Origin: Candidatus Paraburkholderia schumanniana
Lineage (GTDB): Bacteria > Pseudomonadota > Gammaproteobacteria > Burkholderiales > Burkholderiaceae
Reading direction: 5' to 3'
Assembly (NCBI GenBank): GCA_001189335.2
Contig: LFJH01000003.1
Span: forward strand, 1 to 39,337
DNA: 39,337 bases
The translations under genes and the position numbers were made by a program. Shown here one piece after another: positions 31,980 through 39,337 of this stretch. The notes beneath the pieces were generated by a model. That model had not been told where the DNA came from. It searched no databases and saw only the letters and a program-made list of their open reading frames with translations. Within the stretch, counting starts at the first letter, position 1. Each line of letters begins with the position of its first letter.

Positions 31980-32024
31980 TGAACTGCACCCCAAGGTTGG
32001 ATTTAACAGCGTCCCGCGGGACGC
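31980..32024. mobile_element. Possible terminal remnant of an IS3-family element
   Basis: TGAACTGCACCCCAAGGTTGG resembles ends of IS150-group elements as I remember them, and is followed by a perfect 16-bp palindrome (32009-32024, GCGTCCCGCGGGACGC). There is no transposase. The assignment is from memory of end sequences and weak. It lies 33 bases beyond the end of metQ. Confidence 0.3.
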
Positions 32025-32056
32025 CGTCGACATACAAGAATGCCCGCGCGCCTGGC

Positions 32057-32869
32057 TCAGAACGAAGGTACCACCGAGCCCTTGAACTCGCTCTTCAGAA
32101 ACTGGCGCACGTCTTCGGACTGGTACGCGGTGACGAGCTTCTTCACCCACGGCTGATCCTTGTCCTTCGCACGCACGGCGATGAGATTCGCGTACGGGCT
32201 GTGTACGTCTTCGAGCGCGATTGCGTCCTTGGTCGGCTGCAGGCCGGCCGCCAGCGCAAAGTTCGTGTTGATGGCGGCGGCGTCGACATCCGAGAGCGTG
32301 CGCGGCAGTTGCGCGGCGTCGAGCTCGACGAGCTTGATCTTCTTCGGATTCTCCGCAACGTCGAGCGCCGTCGCGTTGTTGCCGTTTGTGCCCGCGCCCG
32401 CCTTCAGCTTGATCACGCCCTGCGTTTGCAGAAGGAGCAGCGCGCGGTTCTCGTTCGACGGATCGTTCGGCACCGCGACCTTGGCGCCTTGCGGCAGATC
32501 CTTCAGCGACTTCAGCTTCTTCGAGTACACGCCGAGCGGCGAGATGTAGGTCAGGCCCGCGCTGACGATCTTGTAGCCGCGTTACTTGATCTGGCTGTCG
32601 AGATACAGCTGATGCTGAAAGCTGTTGGCGTCGAGATCGCCGGCGTCGAGGGCTGCGTTCGGCTGGACGTAGTCGTTGAATTCGATGACCTTCACATTGA
32701 GCCCTTCGCGCTTCGCGACTTTCTGCACGACTTGCCAGATTTGTGCGTCGGGGCCGCTGATCGTGCCGACCTTGATCACCTTGTCATCGTCGTGAGCGGC
32801 GAAGCTCGTGAAGAAAGCGGCGGACGCCGCCACGGCGGTGAGAGCTTTGAGCAAATTTCTGCGCTGCAT
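32057..32869 (-). pseudogene. metQ: MetQ-type methionine-binding lipoprotein family, one nonsense codon
   Basis: NlpA/MetQ-family periplasmic substrate-binding protein, 270 codons, for D/L-methionine ABC uptake. The signal MQRRNLLKALTAVAASAAFF is followed by VIKVGTISGPDAQIW and YVQPNAALDAGDLDANSFQHQ. At 32582-32584 a TAA interrupts SQIK and RGYKIVSAGLTYISPLG in the same frame; family members have Gln here, so CAA to TAA. The remainder is clean to FKGSVVPSF. The preceding segment reads HQLYLDS where HQPYLDS is usual. No metN or metI genes adjoin, so this is an orphan copy. Confidence 0.9.
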
Positions 32870-33069
32870 GCTGTTCCTGTTTCGATGATGCTTTCTTGCT
32901 GGAGATGACCGGACTCTTCTTCGGTCAACGATACAAACGGCGGTGACGGATGTTCGCACAGCCTTGGTGCAAACGAAAATACAGATTGCTCATGTCGATA
33001 TCACGCGGCGCAGGGTGCGGATAGAATCGCGACAAAACGTCACAATTTCGTGCGCCGGAGGGAACCCAC

Positions 33070-33369
33070 ATGTATGCGATCAACTTGCGCTATACCGGCG
33101 CGCTCGCCGAAATCGACGATGCGCTCGATGCGCATCGCCTCTTTCTCGAACGTTATTTTGCGGCCGGCACCTTCGTGATCGCGGGGCCGAAGGTGCCGCG
33201 CGATGGCGGCATCATCCTGGCATCGGGCATCGAACGGGAGCGGCTCGATCAGATCATCGCGGAGAATCCGTTCGCCCGGCAGAAGCTCGCACATTACGAA
33301 ATCACCGAGTTCAAGGCGACGCGACTCGCGCCCGACCTCAATCTGCCCGAGCCTTCTTCGGAAACGTGA
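33070..33369 (+). CDS. YciI family protein
   Basis: A 99-residue ferredoxin-like-fold protein. The YciI signature is MYAINLRYT with the conserved His of DAHRLFLERYFAAGTFVIAGP and a following Asp-containing turn. GGAGGG 7-12 bases before the ATG fixes the start. Some YciI proteins have weak hydrolase-like activity; the role here is unknown. The gene is intact. Confidence 0.85.
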   Translation: MYAINLRYTGALAEIDDALDAHRLFLERYFAAGTFVIAGPKVPRDGGIILASGIERERLDQIIAENPFARQKLAHYEITEFKATRLAPDLNLPEPSSET

Positions 33370-33403
33370 AATCGAATAGCTGTCCGACGGGCCGCTTGCG
33401 CCA

Positions 33404-33994
33404 TCAATCGATCAGCAGCTTCAGATCGTGGACCCACGGCTCGACGCCCTGCCCGTCGCGCGCGAAAAGACGCAGCTTCCCGTCCTTGTCGAAGATGTAG
33501 CTCGCGGCGGTGTGATCCATCGTGTAATCGTCGGGCATCTTGCCCGTCGACTTCGCGTAGTAGACGCGGAAATCCTTCGCCAGTTGCGCGAGTTGCGCAT
33601 CGTTCGCCGGCCGCAAGCCGATATACGATGAGTTAAACGCCGCCACATACTGACCGAGAAGCTCGGGCGTATCGCGCGCCGGGTCGACCGTGACCATCAG
33701 CACCTGCACGTCCTTCGATTTGTCGCCGAGCTGCTGCATCGCCTGCGAGAGCTCGGCGAGCGTGGTCGGGCACACGTCCGGGCAGTGCGTATAGCCGAAG
33801 CACAGGACGACCGCCTTTCCCTTGAAGTCCGCGAGCGTGCGCGTCTTGCCGTGCGTGTCGGGCAGGGAGAAATCGCTGCCGAACTGCTTGTTGCCGGTGA
33901 TGTCGAGATTCTTGAAGTCGGGCGCCTTCTCGCACGCGGAAAGCAGCGCCGCGAAAATCAGCAGGGCGAGCAAGCGACGAAGAAAGGTCGTCAT
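33404..33994 (-). CDS. SCO1/SenC-type copper chaperone for cytochrome oxidase
   Basis: A 196-residue membrane-tethered thioredoxin-fold protein. An N-terminal hydrophobic stretch ends in LLSACEK, a lipobox-like site. The copper/thiol motif is CPDVC in [12 protein letters not shown], and the conserved histidine lies in [11 protein letters not shown]. It delivers copper to, or keeps reduced, the CuA site of subunit II. The start overlaps the stop of the upstream haem O synthase (ATGA), and the cluster carries all assembly factors. Confidence 0.93.
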   Translation of the reverse strand: MTTFLRRLLALLIFAALLSACEKAPDFKNLDITGNKQFGSDFSLPDTHGKTRTLADFKGKAVVLCFGYTHCPDVCPTTLAELSQAMQQLGDKSKDVQVLMVTVDPARDTPELLGQYVAAFNSSYIGLRPANDAQLAQLAKDFRVYYAKSTGKMPDDYTMDHTAASYIFDKDGKLRLFARDGQGVEPWVHDLKLLID

Positions 33995-34896
33995 ACGCCA
34001 ATCACCGTGCGCACATAGTGATCCACCAGCAGCGCACCGAACAGCAGCGACAGATACACGATCGAGTAACGGAAGGTCTTGCGCGCGAGTGCATCGGAAT
34101 AGTCGCGATACATCTTCCACGCATAGCCGATGAAGCCCGCGCCCAGCGCAATCGCGCTCGCCAGATACACCACGCCGCTCATGCCCGAGATATACGGCAT
34201 CAGCGTGACCGCGAAGAGGACGAGCGTGTAAAGGAAGATATTCAGCAGCGTGTACTTCTCGCCGTGCGTGATCGGCAGCATCGGCAGTCCGGCGTTCTCG
34301 TAGTCCTTGCGGCGATACAGCGCGAGCGCCCAAAAGTGCGGCGGCGTCCACACGAAGATGATCAGCACGAGAATCCAGGCGTCGCCGGGCACCGTGCCCG
34401 TGACGGCGGCCCAGCCGAGCGTGGGCGGCATGGCGCCCGACGCGCCGCCGATCACGATGTTCTGCGGCGTATAGGGCTTGAGCAGCAGCGTATAGACGAC
34501 CGCATAGCCGACGAACGTGGCGATGGTGAGCCACATCGTGAGCGCATTGGTGAACGTGTAGAGCGTCCACATGCCGATGCCGCCGAGCACCGCCGAGAAC
34601 GTCAGGATTTGAGCGGTGGTGATTTGTCCGCGCGCGGAAGGCCGCCACGCGGTGCGACGCATCTTCGCATCGACCTTTTGCTCGACGAGGCAGTTGATGG
34701 CGAACGCGGCGCCCGCCAGCAGCCAGATGCCGACGGCGCCACCGATGAGCTTGTCCCACGGCACCATGCCGGGTGTCGACAGGAACATGCCGATGACGGC
34801 GCAGAACACGGCGAGCTGCGTGACGCGTGGCTTGGTCAGCGCCAGATATTGCGATGCGCGGCTGCCGATGGGGGAATTGAGTGTCGTGCTATCCAT
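33991..34896 (-). CDS. ctaB: Protohaem IX farnesyltransferase (haem O synthase)
   Basis: A 301-residue UbiA-superfamily membrane enzyme that farnesylates haem b to haem O. About nine membrane segments are seen. The first conserved prenyl-diphosphate loop is [19 protein letters not shown]; relatives usually read DAMMRRT, so one Met is replaced by Lys. The second block [18 protein letters not shown] and [10 protein letters not shown] are present. It lies between ctaA and the SCO gene with overlapping stop and start. Confidence 0.95.
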   Translation of the reverse strand: MDSTTLNSPIGSRASQYLALTKPRVTQLAVFCAVIGMFLSTPGMVPWDKLIGGAVGIWLLAGAAFAINCLVEQKVDAKMRRTAWRPSARGQITTAQILTFSAVLGGIGMWTLYTFTNALTMWLTIATFVGYAVVYTLLLKPYTPQNIVIGGASGAMPPTLGWAAVTGTVPGDAWILVLIIFVWTPPHFWALALYRRKDYENAGLPMLPITHGEKYTLLNIFLYTLVLFAVTLMPYISGMSGVVYLASAIALGAGFIGYAWKMYRDYSDALARKTFRYSIVYLSLLFGALLVDHYVRTVIGV

Positions 34897-34905
34897 GATG
34901 TGGAG

Positions 34906-36015
34906 TCACGCTGAAACGACGTCGCGCGCGGGAACTGCGGCGCGGCCGGGACGGCTGGAAGAGGTTCGAAAGTTTAGCATAACGAGCAGCAGCAACAGGA
35001 TCGCGGCCCCGCCGTTGTGCGACACGGCGACGGGCAGCGGCCACTGCAGCACGATGTTCGACATGCCGGTAAGAAACTGGATCACGATCATCAACAGTAC
35101 GCCGTTGGCGGGTTTTCGCAGCGATTCGAATCGTCGCAGTCTCGATGCGAGCCAGAGCAGATACAGCACCACGACCACCGCGAAGGTGCGATGGGTCCAG
35201 TGAATCGCGACGAGCGCGTCCTGCGAGATCACGTCGCCGTCGCCGGTCATGCCGAGCGCGCGCCAGGGGTGGAAGCCATGCTCGAAGCTCATTGGCGGAA
35301 TCCATTGGCCATTGCACAGCGGGAAGTCCGTGCACGCGAGCACCGCGTAATTCGTACTGACCCACCCGCCCAGCGCGATCTGCACGACCAGCAGCCGCAA
35401 TCCGAATGCCGCAGCGGGCATCCAGCGCGCGGCGGCGGTGTCGAGCGAGGGAATCGGCGTCATGCGCGCCGCGAGCCAGCCGAGCGCGCCGAGCAGCGCC
35501 AGCCCGAGCAGCAGATGCGTGGTGACGATCACCGGCTGCAGCTTGAGCGTGACGGTCCACGCGCCAAACGCGCTCTGCAGCAGGATGAGTGCCAGAATGC
35601 CCGTCGGCCACCACGGCGACACGTGCAGCGGACGCTTCCTGACTCGCGCCGTCCACGCGATGATCACCTGCGCGATGATCAGCACGCCGATCGCCATCGC
35701 GAAATAGCGGTGCAGCATCTCGATCCATGCCTTCACCATGCTGACGGGGCCGGTCGGCATGGCGTGATACGCGGCCGTGATCTGCGCATGCGCGATGAAC
35801 GGCGACGACGTGCCATAGCAGCCCGGCCAGTCCGGACAACCAAGGCCGGAATCGGTCAGGCGCGTGAAGCCGCCGAACATGATGAGATCCAGCGTAAGGA
35901 ACGTCGTCAGCCAGACGAGCTTCTTGAACTTGTTGTCATCGGCCTTCACCCAGACATACGACAGCGGCAGCAGCGCGATGCATATGCCGATCAGACCCAG
36001 TTGCAGTAGAAACAT
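34906..36015 (-). CDS. ctaA: Haem A synthase (COX15/CtaA)
   Basis: A 369-residue membrane protein that oxidises haem O to haem A. It shows eight hydrophobic segments and paired haem-ligand histidines in EMLHRYFAM, VTTHLLLG, AIHWTHRTFA and VSHNGGAA. The Cys-containing loop GLGCPDWPGCYG after the first helices and CTDFPLCNG in the second half are the family's cysteine pairs. It begins MFLLQLGLIG. Intact and next to ctaB, its substrate supplier. Confidence 0.95.
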   Translation of the reverse strand: MFLLQLGLIGICIALLPLSYVWVKADDNKFKKLVWLTTFLTLDLIMFGGFTRLTDSGLGCPDWPGCYGTSSPFIAHAQITAAYHAMPTGPVSMVKAWIEMLHRYFAMAIGVLIIAQVIIAWTARVRKRPLHVSPWWPTGILALILLQSAFGAWTVTLKLQPVIVTTHLLLGLALLGALGWLAARMTPIPSLDTAAARWMPAAAFGLRLLVVQIALGGWVSTNYAVLACTDFPLCNGQWIPPMSFEHGFHPWRALGMTGDGDVISQDALVAIHWTHRTFAVVVVLYLLWLASRLRRFESLRKPANGVLLMIVIQFLTGMSNIVLQWPLPVAVSHNGGAAILLLLLVMLNFRTSSSRPGRAAVPARDVVSA

Positions 36016-36038
36016 GCTCTTTTACCTTCAACCAGCGT

Positions 36039-36695
36039 TTAACCGATTCGCGACCACTTCAGCAATTTTGCCAGATCCGCGTTGATCTTCTTCGGGTCGG
36101 GGTTCTTCGGGAAGCGCATCATCAGATTGCCGTTCGGATCGACGAGAAAAATGTGATCCGTGAGCTTGGTGCCGTCGTCGACGGGCAGCCACGCGGCGAC
36201 CGCCTTCTCGTCCGCCACCAGCATGCGCGTGTCGGGCTGCGGATACGCCGTCTTGATGATGTCGGAGACCGGCTTGTCATCGGTACGCAGCCAGACGTCT
36301 ACGACGCGCTCGCGCTCGCCCGACTGAAGCACGCGCACCTGGCGCATGAAATAGAGGCGCGTCGCGCACTGCTCGTCGCAGTCGCTGCCGTTGACCGTGA
36401 TCATCAGCCATTTGCCTTCGAGCGACTTGAACGGCAGGCTCTGTCCTTTTTCGTCGGTGACGACGAGCTGCGCCGGAATCGGCCGTTGGGGGTCGATCAG
36501 CTTGCCGTAGCTGGTCGTGCCGCCCGCCGGCTTGAACACGTAGTACATCAGGTACGACGCGATCACCGGTGCGGCGCACACGAGCGCCAGCAGCAGGAGC
36601 ATCCAGCGGCCGCTGACCCAGGAGCCTTTCGGGGCCGTTCGTTGCCGCCTGCGGGTCTTGTCGGCGTCGGCGGCGGTGGAGCGTTGTGATTGCAT
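36039..36695 (-). CDS. Membrane-anchored Sco-like thioredoxin-fold protein of the cta cluster
   Basis: A 218-residue protein usually annotated as hypothetical. A basic Arg-rich N-terminus precedes one membrane helix (WMLLLLALVCAAPVIASYLMYY). The periplasmic part resembles the SCO fold: LEGKWLMITVNGSDCDEQC carries C-x3-C at the expected place, and DHIFLVDPNGNLMMRFPKN matches the C-terminal half. I infer a thiol or copper role in oxidase assembly. An upstream TTG at 36722 is possible, but the ATG at 36695 is simpler. Confidence 0.8.
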   Translation of the reverse strand: MQSQRSTAADADKTRRRQRTAPKGSWVSGRWMLLLLALVCAAPVIASYLMYYVFKPAGGTTSYGKLIDPQRPIPAQLVVTDEKGQSLPFKSLEGKWLMITVNGSDCDEQCATRLYFMRQVRVLQSGERERVVDVWLRTDDKPVSDIIKTAYPQPDTRMLVADEKAVAAWLPVDDGTKLTDHIFLVDPNGNLMMRFPKNPDPKKINADLAKLLKWSRIG

Positions 36696-36737
36696 CGGTA
36701 AAACGTGCCTCGGTTCTGTCAATAAAGCGCGATGGGT

Positions 36738-37472
36738 TCAGGCGCGGTGTTCAGCTTCTTCGTCGCGCTCTCCACCTTTCTTCGCGGCGCGACGCGCGGC
36801 GTACAGGCCGAACGCGAGCGCCGCGGCCGCCATGCCCCACCATTGGAGCATGTAGCCGTAGTTGCGCTCGACGCCGAGCGTCGGCGCGGGCCAGTCCCGT
36901 ACGAGCTTGTCGCCGGTGTCGTTCGTCTGCTGAATCACGAACGGCTGGAATGCGAGCCCGGTTTCGGCGGCATACGACTTGATGTCGAGGTTCTGCCGAA
37001 TCTCCTTGTGCGCGGCCGATCCGCCGTGGCCGAGCTCGAACGCCTGCGAGGCGTTCGCGCGCGCGATGCCCCGCACCTCGACGATGCCTTTCGGCGTCTC
37101 GTACGGCGAGATGCCCGTGCGGTCCGCCATGTTGCGCGGCAGCCATCCGCGATTCACCAGGACGTAGCCGCCGCCTTCGAGTTTAAGCGGTATCACGACA
37201 TAAAAGCCTGGCTGGTCGTTATACGGACGATTGTCCAGATAGACGACGCGTTCCGGCATGAACTCGCCGCGCGCCTCGATCCGATGAAACTCGATCGATT
37301 TGAGCGGCATCGGCTCCACGCCGACGTGCTGCGCAGGCGCATTCTCGAACGCGACGATCTGCGCGTTGAGCGCTTCCTTCTGATGAACGCGGTCGCGTTG
37401 CCAGAAGCCCAGACGCACGGTCACTGCGACAACGATCAGAATCAGGAGCGCGGGCCAGAAGCGAATCTTCAT
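36738..37472 (-). CDS. SURF1 family cytochrome oxidase assembly protein
   Basis: A 244-residue protein with the SURF1 plan: N-terminal helix (FWPALLILIVVAVTVRLGFWQ, ending in the conserved WQ), a periplasmic domain with YLDNRPYNDQPGFYVVIPL and LVNRGWLPRN, and a C-terminal helix (NYGYMLQWWGMAAAALAFGLY). SURF1 helps insert haem a into subunit I. Downstream on the same strand is the Sco-like protein gene. Confidence 0.94.
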   Translation of the reverse strand: MKIRFWPALLILIVVAVTVRLGFWQRDRVHQKEALNAQIVAFENAPAQHVGVEPMPLKSIEFHRIEARGEFMPERVVYLDNRPYNDQPGFYVVIPLKLEGGGYVLVNRGWLPRNMADRTGISPYETPKGIVEVRGIARANASQAFELGHGGSAAHKEIRQNLDIKSYAAETGLAFQPFVIQQTNDTGDKLVRDWPAPTLGVERNYGYMLQWWGMAAAALAFGLYAARRAAKKGGERDEEAEHRA

Positions 37473-37597
37473 GCGGGAAACCTTACCGCCGGCATCCGTT
37501 CGAGCGACGCACGGCGCAATCCATCGAGTGAGATAATGAGATGGTTCAATTCAATACTGCTCAACGTGGTTCCTGAGCAAAAACATAGGCTGGTTTC

Positions 37598-37822
37598 ATG
37601 CACATCATCGTTGCTATCGCATTCATCCTTATCATCGGCAGCCTGGGTTCGGCGCTCTACTTCATGATGACCGACCAGGGCAGGACGAAGCGGATGGTGT
37701 GGTCGCTCGCCGCGCGCGTCGGGCTGTCCATTTCTCTCTTCCTCTTCATCCTGTTCGCCCACTGGATGGGCTGGATTCAATCGACGGGCATCCCTCTCCC
37801 GGGCATCCCTCTCGGACGATAA
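37598..37822 (+). CDS. DUF2909 twin-transmembrane protein
   Basis: A 74-residue protein with two hydrophobic helices separated by a basic loop (TDQGRTKRMVWS), the DUF2909 pattern. It commonly accompanies cytochrome oxidase genes in beta-proteobacteria, but its function is unknown. Here it is on the plus strand between minus-strand ctaE and SURF1 genes, so it is transcribed separately; GATAAT about 66 bases upstream could be part of its promoter. Confidence 0.85.
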   Translation: MHIIVAIAFILIIGSLGSALYFMMTDQGRTKRMVWSLAARVGLSISLFLFILFAHWMGWIQSTGIPLPGIPLGR

Positions 37823-37904
37823 CCCCTTGCGCGGGTTCCACCCTACGAGGCGTATTGTCGCGGCGGGGCACGTTCCCGCGCGTCTGCGTCCCCCTCGAAA
37901 CGAC

Positions 37905-37939
37905 AACGCCGCCCCTTGAACCATCGAGGGCGGCGTGTT
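37905..37939. terminator. Hairpin between DUF2909 gene and ctaE
   Basis: CGCCGCCC (37907-37914) pairs with GGGCGGCG (37928-37935). The minus-strand product is followed by TTGTCGTTT, so it can serve as terminator for ctaE; the plus side has only a short T-rich tail. Confidence 0.55.
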
Positions 37940-38028
37940 GATCACTGCTTCTTTGCTCTCGGACCGGCGTCGTGCCGGTCTTGCATCGCGGACGGCGCAC
38001 CCGCGCACGCCCGCCCGGACATCCCCTC

Positions 38029-38886
38029 TTACAGCCAGTAGACGACGACGTACAGACCCAGCCACACGACGTCCACGAAGTGCCAGTACCACGCGGCGCC
38101 TTCGAACGCGAAGTGGTGCTCGGCCGTGAAGTGCCCCCGGATCAGACGAATCATCACCACGGTCAGCATCGTGCCGCCCAGGAACACATGGAAGCCGTGG
38201 AAGCCGGTCAGCAGGAAGAACGTCGAGCCGTACACGCCGGACGCGAGCGTGAGGTTCAGTTCGTTGTACGCGTGGAAATACTCGTAGCCCTGGCAGAACA
38301 GGAAGATCAGGCCGAGGAGAACGGTCGCGCCCAGCCAGATGATCGCCTTCTTGCGATGATCTTCACGCAGCGTGTGGTGCGCCACCGTCAGCGTTGCGCC
38401 GGAAGACAGCAGCAGCGCCGTGTTGATGGTCGGCAGCGGCCACGGCACCATCGCGCGGAAATGCCCGACGAGCGCGGCGGGCCCGTTGTTCGGCCACACG
38501 GCGGTGAAATCCGGCCAGATCAGCTTGTAGTCGAGGCTGCCGAGCTGATGCATGGCGATCGCGCGTGCATAGAACAGCGCACCGAAGAACGCGCCGAAGA
38601 ACATCACTTCGGAGAAGATGAACCAGCTCATGCTCCAGCGGTACGACACGTCGACACGCTTGCCATACATGCCGCCTTCGGATTCGGAGATTGCATCGCC
38701 GAACCAGTGCCACAGCACGAACAGCACGAACAGCAGGCCGATAAACGTGCCGGCCGGCCCCCAGGTATGGCCGTTCACCCACGATGCCAGCGAGACGAGC
38801 ATGATCAGCAAGCCGCTGGCGGCCATCACCGGGTGCCGCGACGGATGCGGCACGAAATAGTACGGGCTCTCGTTTTGACCGCTCAT
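38029..38886 (-). CDS. ctaE: Cytochrome c oxidase subunit III
   Basis: A 285-residue integral membrane subunit of aa3-type cytochrome c oxidase with seven helices. Signatures are YYFVPHPSRHPVMA at the N-terminus, SEVMFFGAFFGALFYAR, GFHGFHVFLGG and AWYWHFVDVVWLGLYVVVYWL at the end. The start follows a GGAG-containing site. The DUF2970 gene is immediately upstream; subunits I and II are not in the window. Confidence 0.97.
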   Translation of the reverse strand: MSGQNESPYYFVPHPSRHPVMAASGLLIMLVSLASWVNGHTWGPAGTFIGLLFVLFVLWHWFGDAISESEGGMYGKRVDVSYRWSMSWFIFSEVMFFGAFFGALFYARAIAMHQLGSLDYKLIWPDFTAVWPNNGPAALVGHFRAMVPWPLPTINTALLLSSGATLTVAHHTLREDHRKKAIIWLGATVLLGLIFLFCQGYEYFHAYNELNLTLASGVYGSTFFLLTGFHGFHVFLGGTMLTVVMIRLIRGHFTAEHHFAFEGAAWYWHFVDVVWLGLYVVVYWL

Positions 38887-38977
38887 TGTTGATTCTCCAC
38901 TTCGATCCAGTTGCTTGAATTTTCTTTTGCCGTCGACTGCCCAGCCGCACATCGCTCGGGCATGGCCGACGTTCCGT

Positions 38978-39169
38978 CTATCCCACTACCGCTCGCACGA
39001 CCAGCAGCAACACGACGATGAACAGCACTGCGCCGATGATGCCCGCCGCGATCAGATGCAGCGGTTTCAACTGAGCCGCATCGCTTTCGAGGTCCGCGCG
39101 GCGGCGCACGCCGAAGAACGACCAGAACACCGCCTTCACGAGCTTGAGGAAGTCGCCCATGTTGGTCAC
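38978..39169 (-). CDS. DUF2970 small membrane protein
   Basis: A 63-residue protein with a soluble amphipathic start (FLKLVKAVFWSFFGVRRRADL) and one C-terminal transmembrane helix (IIGAVLFIVVLLLVVRAVV). DUF2970 proteins sit between the oxidase assembly gene ctaG and ctaE in Burkholderia. A second Met (MGDF) three codons in is possible. Here the upstream side is occupied by an insertion sequence instead of ctaG. Confidence 0.88.
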   Translation of the reverse strand: MTNMGDFLKLVKAVFWSFFGVRRRADLESDAAQLKPLHLIAAGIIGAVLFIVVLLLVVRAVVG

Positions 39170-39187
39170 GATCCCTTCGCCACCGAC

Positions 39188-39337
39188 TTAGGGCAATGCT
39201 GATTAAGTCTACCGCTTGTGCGCGTCAAGCGTTATAGAGCGCACAAGCAACGAGAAAGGCAAAAGACAATGAAGCAGCAGACGCTCGCGATGGCCGCGGA
39301 TCAAGGTGCGGGGTTCGAGACTCGCCGCAAACGCACG
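39188..39337 (+). mobile_element. Left end of an IS5-family insertion sequence (truncated by the window)
   Basis: Upstream of the transposase start is a 10-bp inverted repeat (GCTTGTGCGC 39214-39223, GCGCACAAGC 39239-39248). The likely outer boundary is TTAG at 39188-39191, which fits the YTAR target preference of the IS5 group; GGCAATGCTGATTAAG would be the terminal repeat. The boundary is inferred because the other end lies outside the window. Confidence 0.6.
39269..39337 (+). CDS. IS5-family transposase, N-terminal fragment
   Basis: The first 23 codons, starting MKQQTLAMAADQGAGFE, match the standard N-terminus of IS5-family transposases of Burkholderia. The frame is open to the window edge. 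AAAGG lies 10-15 bases before the ATG. The catalytic DDE part is beyond the window, so intactness cannot be judged. Confidence 0.8.
   Translation, partial: MKQQTLAMAADQGAGFETRRKRT

Overview
The window reads as the primary chromosome of a Burkholderia sensu lato bacterium (Burkholderiaceae; Caballeronia or Paraburkholderia type is my best guess). The evidence is high GC content, beta-proteobacterial gene orders (ptsN-hprK-rapZ; TPR protein-lolB-ispE-tRNA-Gln-prs-rplY-pth; ftsY divergent from rsmD-coaD; the ctaE/SURF1/ctaA/ctaB/SCO cluster; nagR-nagA-nagB-ptsP-nagE) and family-typical protein sequences. No CRISPR array, phage or defence island is visible.

Layout. 1-476: unassigned, structured leader DNA. 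477-3752: nitrogen-PTS/RNase-adaptor block (ptsN, hprK, rapZ, a LON-domain protein). 3749-5647 (minus): DNA repair pair mutY and mutM. 5733-11781: TPR lipoprotein-locus protein, lolB, ispE, tRNA-Gln, prs, rplY, pth. 11795-14432: hisC, then ferredoxin, coaD and rsmD on the minus strand. 14665-16044: ftsY and a bidirectional terminator. 16043-21726: ArgO-type exporter, a frameshifted maiA, an FAH hydrolase, a frameshifted ybiB, a leucine-type leader peptide, and a leuA with several lesions. 21772-23460: pagL-like gene with a damaged start region, and rpoH under a perfect CIRCE operator. 23522-30627 (minus): the N-acetylglucosamine regulon, in which the repressor and deaminase are intact but nagA, the phosphotransferase fusion and the permease are broken. 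30886-32869: a MarR-GNAT gene split by one TGA and a metQ with one nonsense codon. 33070-39169: YciI protein and the haem/copper cytochrome oxidase assembly cluster. The right edge is the start of an IS5-family transposase.

The most informative pattern is the distribution of damage. All of about twenty lesions lie between about 16.8 and 32.6 kb, in dispensable catabolic, transport or regulatory genes. The essential genes to the left, the oxidase genes to the right, and rpoH in the middle are clean. The three inferred nonsense codons (leuA, MarR-GNAT, metQ) are all G:C to A:T transitions. Together with IS sequence at the edge this suggests ongoing genome erosion, as in host-restricted symbiotic Burkholderiaceae. 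Several indels sit in homopolymers, so sequencing error must be excluded for those.

The signals most worth following are a 25-codon Leu(CTA)-rich, possibly leaderless attenuator peptide in front of the decayed leuA; the CIRCE element on rpoH; a pair of near-palindromic repeats between ptsP and nagE; and the dismantled GlcNAc regulon. All identifications are from reading the sequence; no database search was run.
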